Shown here: positions 54,419-61,861 of the stretch, piece by piece
Position numbering within the stretch: the first letter of the stretch is position 1
Layout: each line of letters opens with the position of its first letter
DNA from: Mycobacterium paragordonae
GTDB taxonomy: Bacteria; Actinomycetota; Actinomycetes; Mycobacteriales; Mycobacteriaceae
DNA length: 64,000 nucleotides
Direction: 5' to 3'
Assembly: GCF_003614435.1 (NCBI RefSeq)
Contig: NZ_CP025546.1
Span: forward strand, 4,278,001 to 4,342,000
Notes under the pieces: model-generated
Database searches by the model: none
Seen by the model: only the letters and a program-made list of their open reading frames with translations
Told to the model about the DNA's origin: nothing
Program-made: the position numbers and the translations under genes

Positions 54419-55717
54419 ATGGTCAGCCGGGTGAGACCGCTCGATCAGCTCAGAACGGACTTCGGCGGCCAGGACTACGGACTGGCCCGCACCGTCGTGG
54501 CGGTACGGGTGGCCGTGGTGATCTCGATCGGCGCGCTGTTGGCGATCGGACCGTACTGGGTACGGGAACACGCCGCGGCCACGGTGGCGGTGCTCGGCGG
54601 AGCGATGGCCTATGCGGCCGCGCTGATGGCCTATCCGCAACTGGAGGTTCGCCGCACCCGGTACGCGTGGCTGATCACCGCTTTCGACTCCGCGTTCACC
54701 CTCGCGCTCATCGCCTTGAGTGGCGGCGTGTACAGCCCGGTGGTGTCGGTGCTGGCGCTGGCGGTCATCGCCTCCGCGGCCCGGTTGTCGCTGATCGAAA
54801 CATTACTCGTCGCAGTGCTTTTGGGTGCCGCCTATGTTCCGGTGGCGTTGACTGCGTCACCGCGGCAGCCCGTCACCGCGGCACCGGCGCTGTTGGCGGG
54901 CTGGTCGGCGCTGTACCTGCTGTTCGTCGCGATCATCACCGCCGGCCTGTCTGCGCTCGCCGAGCGCGAGCACCGTTCCCGGTTGACGGCGCTGGTCGAA
55001 GCCGAAGCCGAGCATGCCGCCGCTGAGGAGGAACGCGACCTGCGGGCGCGCCTGCTGCGCTCCTACCAGTCTCAGCAGGACGGACTGCAGGTGCTGGTGC
55101 ACGAATTCCGGACGCCTGTCACCTCTTTGGAAGCGCTGACCGAAGCGCTCACCTCCCCGCAGCCGATGTCCGACGGTGACCGGGAGGCCAGTCTGCACCT
55201 GGTCGCGCGGCACGTGCGTCACATCGGCGACATGCTCGACGCCCTGTCCGACGTCGCGTTGAGTCGTCGCCCGACGTTCTCGACGGGCCGGGTACGGCGC
55301 GTCGAAATCGCCGACCTGATCCTCGCCGCCGCCGACGCCGTCGGCCTGGCGCCGCCGCGCTTGCGTCTGACGGTCGACGCCGGCGCCGTTTCGGTGGACG
55401 CGCAGGCCTTGCGGCGGGTACTGACCAATCTGCTGGAGAACGCCGCCCGGCACGGCCGGGACGAGCCCGTCGATGTCACGTGCTCGCGTGACGGCGAGGA
55501 GCTGGTGGTCGCCGTCGCCGACCGCGGTCCGGGTATCCCGGCCGACGACCTGGGCGAACTGACCACGAAGTACGTCAGCCGGGGCGGCCAGCGCGGCACC
55601 GCGGGCCTCGGCCTGTGGATCGTGCAGCAGATCGTCGAGGCGATGGGCGGCCGCGTGGACTTCGCCGCCCGCGACGGCGGCGGGCTGGTCGCCACCTTCC
55701 GCGCCCCGGTGGGCTGA
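54419..55717 (+). CDS. Membrane sensor histidine kinase
   Basis: The 432-residue kinase has five to six N-terminal membrane helices (about 25-180) with short loops, a coiled linker, a HisKA domain with the phosphorylated His in LVHEFRTPVTSLE, and a HATPase domain (NLLENAARHG, DRGPGIP, GLGLWIV). The lack of a large outer domain suggests sensing within the membrane. Pairing of a HisKA kinase with a LuxR-type regulator is less common. GTG 54430 is an alternative start. Confidence 0.88.
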   Translation: MVSRVRPLDQLRTDFGGQDYGLARTVVAVRVAVVISIGALLAIGPYWVREHAAATVAVLGGAMAYAAALMAYPQLEVRRTRYAWLITAFDSAFTLALIALSGGVYSPVVSVLALAVIASAARLSLIETLLVAVLLGAAYVPVALTASPRQPVTAAPALLAGWSALYLLFVAIITAGLSALAEREHRSRLTALVEAEAEHAAAEEERDLRARLLRSYQSQQDGLQVLVHEFRTPVTSLEALTEALTSPQPMSDGDREASLHLVARHVRHIGDMLDALSDVALSRRPTFSTGRVRRVEIADLILAAADAVGLAPPRLRLTVDAGAVSVDAQALRRVLTNLLENAARHGRDEPVDVTCSRDGEELVVAVADRGPGIPADDLGELTTKYVSRGGQRGTAGLGLWIVQQIVEAMGGRVDFAARDGGGLVATFRAPVG

Positions 55718-55819
55718 CCCATTGGCCCATGAAGGCCAGTGATTGGCACGCGCGCCGGTGCCGCCGCCGCCCCGCGCTGATCACCATTGGGTCCATCGGG
55801 CGAGAAAGGGACCCCACGG

Positions 55820-57091
55820 ATGACCGCACCCACCACCAATCCCACCTACCAGGACATCGACCTGAGCGCCCGTGCGTTCTGGGCCAAACCGCCCGAGGAG
55901 CGCGACGCTGCCTTCGCCGTGTTGCGCGCGGAGAACCCGGTGTCGTGGAGCCGGCCGGCCGAATCGGACCTGCTGCCCCCCGAACTCAACAACCGGGGTT
56001 TCTGGTCGCTGACCAAGCAGGACGACATCCGGATGGCCAGCCGCCACCCCGAGATCTTCTCGTCGGCCCAGGGCATCACGATGGAGGACTTCGCCCCCGA
56101 AGCGGTCGAGATCGCGCAGTCGTTCATCGCGATGGACGCACCGCGGCACACCCAGTTGCGCGGGATCACCACCGAGGCGTTCAAGCCCAAGAACGTGCGC
56201 CGATTGGAAAGCTGGATCCGCGGCCACGCCCACGATCTGGTCAGCGAGATGGCTCACCTGGGCGAGGGTGATTTCGTCCAACTGGTGTCGGTGAAGCTGC
56301 CCGGCCGGATCTTCGGCAGCTTCTTCGGCTTACCCGAAGGCGATCTGCGCGACAAAGCCGTCACCGCCGCCCAGCGGCTGGTGGGCTGGACCGACCCGAA
56401 CATCCGCGGCGAACAGAGCGAGCTGGAGCTGTTCATGGGTGCCGTGCTCGACCTGCACGCGGTGGCATCGGAATTGATCCCGCAGCGGCGCGCGAATCCG
56501 GGAGACGATCTGATGACCTGGATGGTGCAGGCCGAGTTCGACGGCAAGAAGATGACCGACGACGAATTGCGCGCCTTCTTCGTCCTGATGGGCGTGGCGT
56601 CCAACGACACCACCCGGCATGCCTCGGCGCACGCGATCGCCGCCCTGTCGAAATTCCCCGACCAACGCGCACTGCTGGCCGAGGACGTCGAGGGACGGGT
56701 CGGCACTGCGGTGGAGGAGGTGCTGCGCTGGGGATCACCGTTGCTCCACATGCGCCGCACCGCCACCCGCGACATCACCGTGCGCGACGCGGAGATCAAG
56801 GCCGGCGACAAGGTGGTGCTGTGGTACTACTCCGGCAACCGTGACGAAGACGTCTTCGACGACCCGCACACCTTCAATATCCTGCGAAACCCCAACCCGC
56901 ACATAGCGTTCGGTGGCGGCGGTCCACACTTCTGTCTCGGCGCCGCACTGGCGCGCACCATGCTCAAGGCCCTGCTGACCGAGGTATACACCCGCATCCC
57001 CGATATCTCGGCGCCGGAGCCGCAATACGCGCTGGCCAACTTCATCAACGGCATCAACAGCCTGCCCGCGACCTGGACGCCGGAACGATGA
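55820..57091 (+). CDS. Cytochrome P450 (second)
   Basis: The 423-residue enzyme has an I-helix with VASNDTTRH, ExxR in EEVLRWGSP and the heme loop FGGGGPHFCLG. The GGGxHFCLG form and the N-terminal length resemble the sterol and fatty-acid omega-hydroxylase group of mycobacteria, but the exact CYP family is not assigned. AAAGGG precedes ATG 55820. The last four bases overlap the alcohol dehydrogenase start, suggesting hydroxylation followed by oxidation of the alcohol. Confidence 0.92.
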   Translation: MTAPTTNPTYQDIDLSARAFWAKPPEERDAAFAVLRAENPVSWSRPAESDLLPPELNNRGFWSLTKQDDIRMASRHPEIFSSAQGITMEDFAPEAVEIAQSFIAMDAPRHTQLRGITTEAFKPKNVRRLESWIRGHAHDLVSEMAHLGEGDFVQLVSVKLPGRIFGSFFGLPEGDLRDKAVTAAQRLVGWTDPNIRGEQSELELFMGAVLDLHAVASELIPQRRANPGDDLMTWMVQAEFDGKKMTDDELRAFFVLMGVASNDTTRHASAHAIAALSKFPDQRALLAEDVEGRVGTAVEEVLRWGSPLLHMRRTATRDITVRDAEIKAGDKVVLWYYSGNRDEDVFDDPHTFNILRNPNPHIAFGGGGPHFCLGAALARTMLKALLTEVYTRIPDISAPEPQYALANFINGINSLPATWTPER

Positions 57092-58194
57092 AGACCAAAG
57101 CCGCGGTGCTGTGGGGACTGCACCAGAAGTGGGAGGTCGAAGAGGTCGACCTCGACGGCCCCAGGGAGAACGAGGTCATGGTCAGGCTGACCGCCAGCGG
57201 CCTGTGCCATTCCGACGATCATCTGATCACCGGCGACATGCCCATGCAGTTGCCGGTGGTCGGCGGGCACGAAGGCGCCGGGGTGGTGGTCGAGGTCGGC
57301 CCGGGCGTTACCGAAGTCGCCGAGGGTGATTCGGTGGTGCTGAGTTTCATCCCGGCCTGCGGCCGCTGCGAACCGTGCGCGCGCGGCATGAGCAATCTGT
57401 GCGTGCTCGGCGCGGCGATCATCGCCGGCCCGCAACTCGACGGCACCTTCCGGTTTCACGCCAAAGGTCAGGGGCTGGGCCAGATGTGCGTGCTGGGAAC
57501 GTTTTCCGAATACACGGTGGTCCCGATGGCCTCGGTCATCAAGGTCGATCAGGGCACCGCACTGGACACCGCGGCACTCGTCGGCTGCGGCGTCACCACC
57601 GGATACGGCAGCATGGTGCGCACCGGCGAGGCCGGTGACGGCGACACCGTGGTGGTCATGGGCGTCGGCGGCATCGGCATGAACGCCGTTCAGGGAGCAC
57701 GCATCGCCGGCGCCCGCGTCATCGTCGCGCTCGATCCGGTCGAGTACAAGCGCGACCGCTCGCTCGAATTCGGCGCCACCCACACGGCGGCGACCGTCGA
57801 CGAAGCGCTGTCCCTGGTCACCGATTTGACCCGCGGTCAGCTGGCCGACGTCTGCGTGGTCAGCACCGACTCGGCCGAGGGCGCCTATGTGGCACAGGCT
57901 TTGAGCCTGGTCGGCAAGCGCGGCCGAGTGGTGATGACCGCCATCCCCCACCCCACCGACACGAGTGTGGCCATGTCGCTTTTCGATCTGACTCTCTACG
58001 AAAAGCAGGTCCGCGGTTCCCTTTTCGGCTCGTCGAACCCACGCCGCGACATTCCCCGGATGCTCGACCTCTACCGGGCCGGGCGGCTCAAGCTCGACGA
58101 ACTGGTCACCCGCGAGTACACGCTCGAGGAGATCAACGAGGGCTACGCCGACATGCACGCCGGGGTGAATCTACGGGGGCTGATCCGCTTCTGA
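57088..58194 (+). CDS. NDMA-dependent zinc alcohol dehydrogenase
   Basis: The 368-residue medium-chain dehydrogenase has the catalytic zinc site (GLCHSDDHL, GGHEGAG), the structural zinc cysteines (CGRCEPCARGMSNLC) and the nucleotide fold GVGGIGMNAVQG. The sequence type is that of the actinobacterial NDMA-dependent group, whose NAD is bound tightly and is thought to be reoxidised through mycofactocin. Co-translation with the P450 points to oxidation of its hydroxylated product. Confidence 0.9.
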   Translation: MKTKAAVLWGLHQKWEVEEVDLDGPRENEVMVRLTASGLCHSDDHLITGDMPMQLPVVGGHEGAGVVVEVGPGVTEVAEGDSVVLSFIPACGRCEPCARGMSNLCVLGAAIIAGPQLDGTFRFHAKGQGLGQMCVLGTFSEYTVVPMASVIKVDQGTALDTAALVGCGVTTGYGSMVRTGEAGDGDTVVVMGVGGIGMNAVQGARIAGARVIVALDPVEYKRDRSLEFGATHTAATVDEALSLVTDLTRGQLADVCVVSTDSAEGAYVAQALSLVGKRGRVVMTAIPHPTDTSVAMSLFDLTLYEKQVRGSLFGSSNPRRDIPRMLDLYRAGRLKLDELVTREYTLEEINEGYADMHAGVNLRGLIRF

Positions 58195-58270
58195 TCAACC
58201 GCGGTCCGTTCGCACGCTCCTTGACCACAATTAGTGCCATGTGCAATAGTTGCAGATGGGTCGCTTATGA

Positions 58271-58288
58271 CAGGCGCTTTGGCGCCTG
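58271..58288 (+). terminator. Putative hairpin terminator after P450-ADH unit
   Basis: CAGGCGC, the loop TTTG, then GCGCCTG: a perfect 7-bp stem with a tetraloop, 77 nt after the dehydrogenase stop. No T-run follows, which is usual for mycobacterial terminators. Confidence 0.45.
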
Positions 58289-58379
58289 AGCAGCTACGAT
58301 CCCGAAAGTTGGCGCCGCGGCGGCGACGCTGACTCGTCTGGAACCCCAGATTGGCCCGTCAACTATCAAGGAGTGGTAG

Positions 58380-58685
58380 ATGTTCGAGGAAAAATCAGCA
58401 CCCGCGCAGTCGCGGCCCCGGCGCGCGCGCCGGCCGATCCGGTTGATCTGGGTTGCCGCGGTGATCGGTGGAGTAGCGGTCAGTTTCGGCGCGACCGAGG
58501 CCCAGACGCTCAGCAACGCACCGGCCTCCATCACAGCGACGCCGGAGGACCCCTGCCTGCTGAACAACTCCTGCGGCCTGGAGAACCAGATCGCCGAGGA
58601 TGAGCAGCAGGGCAGGGACTTTCAGGCCTATTGCGACGAACTCAAGCTGAAGAACATCACGATCCCGGAGTGCGAGCCCGCCTGA
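58380..58685 (+). CDS. Small secreted or membrane-anchored protein
   Basis: The 101-residue protein has a basic N-terminus (RPRRARRPIRLIW) and one hydrophobic segment (VAAVIGGVAVSFGATEA) followed by an outer part with four Cys (DPCLLNNSCGLENQ, YCDEL, ECEPA). AAGGAG precedes ATG 58380. The segment is either an anchor or a signal peptide cut after AEA-like sequence. No family is recognised. Confidence 0.72.
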   Translation: MFEEKSAPAQSRPRRARRPIRLIWVAAVIGGVAVSFGATEAQTLSNAPASITATPEDPCLLNNSCGLENQIAEDEQQGRDFQAYCDELKLKNITIPECEPA

Positions 58686-58709
58686 TCGCAGCCTGACTGA
58701 TCGGCCGTC

Positions 58710-60023
58710 CTAGCGAGCGGTACGTTGCAGCTCGCTCGGCCGGCGACGACGCCGTTGTCCGGCCGCACCCGACCCACGCCGCCTGGCGGGCTTAGCCGGT
58801 TGCGGCGCAGTCGCTTTGGGAGCCGGCGCGCGGTACGGCGCAATCTCGCCCACCAACGCCTGCACTTCGGCGGAATCCGCGGTGACGTGCCGCGGCTCGA
58901 CCCGGATACCGGCCTTGCGCAACAACGCCCGGGTGTCGTTGCGCTGCTCGGGCAACACCACAGTCACAACGTCGCCCGCATTTCCGGCCCGCGCGGTGCG
59001 CCCGGAACGATGCAGATACGCCTTGTGCTCTGCGGGCGGATCGATGTGCACCACCAACTCGACCTCGTCGACGTGCACGCCGCGGGCGGCGATGTCGGTG
59101 GCCACCAGGACTCTGGCCTCACCGGTGGTGAAGGCGGCCAGATTGCGGTCACGTGCCGGCTGAGAAAGGTTGCCGTGCAAGTCAACTGATGGAATACCGG
59201 CATCGGTGAGCTGCTTGGCGAGCCGACGGGCGTGATGTTTGGTGCGCATGAACAGGATTCGGCGCCCACTGCCCGAGGCCAGCCGGTGCACGAGTTCCTT
59301 CTTGGCTTCGGCGCCGGCGACATGGAACACATGGTGGGTCATCGCCGACACCGGCGCGTTCAACTCGTCCACCGAGTGCAGCACCTGATCGCGCAGGAAC
59401 CGGTTGACGAGTTTGTCGACACCATTGTCGAGGGTGGCCGAGAACAGCAGGCGCTGGCCACCGGCCGGCGTGGCGGCAAGGATGCGGGTGACGCCGGGCA
59501 GGAACCCGAGATCGGCCATGTGGTCGGCTTCGTCGATGACGGTGATCTCGATCGCGTCCAGGCTGACCAGGCGTTGTTTCATGAGGTCTTCCAGCCGCCC
59601 CGGGCAGGCCACCACGATGTCGACGCCGGCCTGCAGCGCGGCTACCTGTCGGTTCTGCGATACGCCGCCAAAGATGGTGGTGACGCGCAGATTGCGGGCG
59701 GCGGCCAAGGGTTCGAGTGTCGCGGTGATCTGGGTGGCCAGTTCACGGGTGGGCGCCAACACCAGACCCGACGGCCGTGACGGGCGCCGTTTGGCCGGCG
59801 AGAGCCGGCTGACCAACGGAATCGAGAAGGCGAGCGTCTTTCCGCTGCCGGTTTTGCCGCGGCCGAGGACATCTCGGCCGGCGAGCGTGTCAGGCAGGGT
59901 CTGAACTTGGATCGGGAAGGGAGCGGTGATACCGGCGTCGGCGAGCACGCCGACCAAGGGTGCGCTCACGCCGAGGTCGGCAAAGGTCGTGTTATCAGTC
60001 ACTTTTCGGTGCCTTTCAGGCAT
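58710..60023 (-). CDS. DEAD-box RNA helicase (RhlE-like)
   Basis: The 437-residue helicase has the full motif set: Q motif upstream, GKTGSGKT (I), PTRELA (Ia), PGR (Ib), DEAD in VIDEADHMADLG (II), SAT (III), VATDIAARG (V) and HRSGRTARAG (VI). The C-terminal 50 residues are rich in Arg, Ala and Pro, an RNA-binding tail. ATG 60023 or GTG 60002 may be the start. It unwinds RNA in ribosome assembly or decay, often under cold stress. Confidence 0.92.
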   Translation of the reverse strand: MPERHRKVTDNTTFADLGVSAPLVGVLADAGITAPFPIQVQTLPDTLAGRDVLGRGKTGSGKTLAFSIPLVSRLSPAKRRPSRPSGLVLAPTRELATQITATLEPLAAARNLRVTTIFGGVSQNRQVAALQAGVDIVVACPGRLEDLMKQRLVSLDAIEITVIDEADHMADLGFLPGVTRILAATPAGGQRLLFSATLDNGVDKLVNRFLRDQVLHSVDELNAPVSAMTHHVFHVAGAEAKKELVHRLASGSGRRILFMRTKHHARRLAKQLTDAGIPSVDLHGNLSQPARDRNLAAFTTGEARVLVATDIAARGVHVDEVELVVHIDPPAEHKAYLHRSGRTARAGNAGDVVTVVLPEQRNDTRALLRKAGIRVEPRHVTADSAEVQALVGEIAPYRAPAPKATAPQPAKPARRRGSGAAGQRRRRRPSELQRTAR

Positions 60024-60346
60024 CGGGTGCGCCGGATCGTCGCGAGGAGTTCGCGCAGAGCTGGCACAAGCTGGCGAGATTGCCGGTGGGCAAAATCGAT
60101 CGCCGCGAGACCGTAGTGCTTCATGCACGGATCATCTGGACGGACGCGCGGAGCCGCGAATTTCGGGCTGGCGCCGGTGGGATGAGGAACGTTCCACGAC
60201 GTGTTGGCAGTAGCAATAAAAGGCCAACGTTGTAGTCAGTCTATCTCAACGACGCGTCCGGCCCTAATGCAGCGCGAAGTCGCCCCGCTCACAGCCTTGC
60301 GGTGCTACCTTCGCCTGGCAATCGGTGCAGATCGGCTGGAGGTGCG
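60024..60346. other. Non-coding interval between helicase and DUF732 genes
   Basis: About 320 nt between divergent genes without a credible ORF. It holds the perfect palindrome GGAACGTTCC at 60186-60195. A long untranslated leader for the helicase mRNA is possible, as known for other DEAD-box genes, but no promoter could be fixed. Confidence 0.5.
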
Positions 60347-60748
60347 GTGTCAGGCAAAGTGAGCAGTGTCATAGCGGGTCTGGCATCGTTAGCGCTCGCG
60401 GTCATGCCGGTGGCATCCGCGGAGCCAGGGCCGGGAAGCGGCGAGACCTTCTTCGTCGACTACATGACGCGTGTGTTCGCTCCCCCGACGTCGGAAGCCG
60501 CGGCACGGGCGATAATTCCGCTGGCCCAACAGGTCTGCGATGCCCGGGCGCAAGGTCAGACCGACCTGCAGGCCGCCAACATCGTGGTGGAGGGCAACGG
60601 CGTCGAAACCATAGGTCTCGGCACCGGTTCGGTAACCGGAGACGAGGGAACGGCGTTGAACATCGTCAACGCGGCGACACTGGCTTACTGCCCGCAGTAC
60701 AACGCAACCATCAATGAGCCGGTGGTGCCGAACATTCCCGTGGAGTGA
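60347..60748 (+). CDS. Secreted DUF732 protein
   Basis: The 133-residue precursor has a signal peptide (VSSVIAGLASLALAVMPVAS, cleavage at ASA-EP near residue 25) and a DUF732 domain: FFVDYMTRVF, then AQQVCDARAQG and LAYCPQYN giving the conserved Cys pair. GGAGG precedes GTG 60347. DUF732 proteins are small exported proteins common in mycobacteria with unknown role. Confidence 0.87.
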   Translation: MSGKVSSVIAGLASLALAVMPVASAEPGPGSGETFFVDYMTRVFAPPTSEAAARAIIPLAQQVCDARAQGQTDLQAANIVVEGNGVETIGLGTGSVTGDEGTALNIVNAATLAYCPQYNATINEPVVPNIPVE

Positions 60749-60813
60749 TCCGGCTGTCGCCGATGAGAAGTTCCCAGCCCGTTGCGATACGGCATGCCGG
60801 GCAGCGGATTGGG

Positions 60814-61506
60814 TCAGGAGCCGGCGATACCCGCGCCGATCAGGACCAGCCCGACGACCAGGAGCAGCGCAGCGACTTCCACGCGGCGCCGCGAGCCGAC
60901 CCAGGTGTTCAGCGCGGTCAACGACCGGCGCGTCGTTCCCGGAGCCAGCAGGTACGCGAGCAGCGAAACCTCAACCAACGCAAAGGCAACGATGTTGTAG
61001 AGCAGCAGCGCGCCGACCTGATCGGCGGCCGCGGCACCCGACGCCAGGATGACGGCCAGCGCGGCCAGGTAGTCCACTGAGGGAAGCGCGATCCCGAGAC
61101 CGGCCAGTCCTGCGACCCACAGTTGCCGTCCGGTCAGCAGCTGCCGAAGCCACATCTGCAGCTTCCGCACCCAGGTTTCGCGCTCGACGACATCGCCGGC
61201 GGGTGGGCGCCCGCGCCGAAAGTGGTCCGCCGCCAGACGAATTGCCAGCACCGCAGCGACCGCGACGGCCAGCCCCCCGATCAGAACCTGAACGGTGGGC
61301 AGGGTGAGGTGAGCAGAGTCAACCAGCCGGCGCCGGAAAACGAAGATGACCACCAGCCCTACCGAGATGCCCATCGCGAAGCCGCCACACAAGAACGCCA
61401 GCAGCTGCAGCATCGGCCTGGGCCTGTTCAGCATCAGCACCGTCATGCCGATCCGGAACGGCTCGAGGCTCACCGCCAGAGCCATCACCAAGATGGGAAT
61501 CCACAT
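60814..61506 (-). CDS. GAP-family (Sap) membrane protein
   Basis: The 230-residue protein has six membrane helices in two groups of three joined by a basic loop (RRGRPPAGDVVERETWVRKL). The N-terminal segment with EPFRIG resembles the peptidoglycolipid-addressing (GAP/Sap) family, which helps move surface lipids in mycobacteria. No lipid-synthesis gene is beside it. It is 34 nt from the end of the STAS gene start region on the same strand, upstream of it. Confidence 0.8.
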   Translation of the reverse strand: MWIPILVMALAVSLEPFRIGMTVLMLNRPRPMLQLLAFLCGGFAMGISVGLVVIFVFRRRLVDSAHLTLPTVQVLIGGLAVAVAAVLAIRLAADHFRRGRPPAGDVVERETWVRKLQMWLRQLLTGRQLWVAGLAGLGIALPSVDYLAALAVILASGAAAADQVGALLLYNIVAFALVEVSLLAYLLAPGTTRRSLTALNTWVGSRRRVEVAALLLVVGLVLIGAGIAGS

Positions 61507-61540
61507 AGCGTCTCTTGAAACCGCCTAGCAGCGAGCCGCT

Positions 61541-61861
61541 TCAGTGTCCTGCCGGCGCGGGTTCGGTAGAGACCAGTTCGGTCAGGCCGCACATCGAGAG
61601 AATGGACATCAGCAGCGGATGCGCGATGAGACGGATGTAGTCGGCGTGGGTGAACAGGGCGTTGATTGCGGCGCTATCCAGATATTCGACGCCGCTGAGG
61701 TCGACCGTGAGCTTACGGTCGCCCCCGGCCGCCTCGTTCGCGGCGGCGCTCAGCGCACGGTCGAATGCGTCGACATTGCTCAAATCGATCTCGCCCGCAG
61801 CCGTCAGCACGAGTTCGCCGTCGTTGCCACGGGCGGTGTCCAGGGTGAGCGACGTGGGCAT
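61541..61861 (-). CDS. STAS-domain anti-sigma factor antagonist (second module)
   Basis: The 106-residue protein is a single STAS domain: LVLTAAGEIDLSNVDAFD then VDLSGVEYLDSAAINALF, with Ser-63 in the DSA block as the likely phospho-site. Its ATG shares one base with the stop of the multi-domain phosphatase gene (TGATG), so the two are co-translated and probably work together. Confidence 0.9.
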   Translation of the reverse strand: MPTSLTLDTARGNDGELVLTAAGEIDLSNVDAFDRALSAAANEAAGGDRKLTVDLSGVEYLDSAAINALFTHADYIRLIAHPLLMSILSMCGLTELVSTEPAPAGH

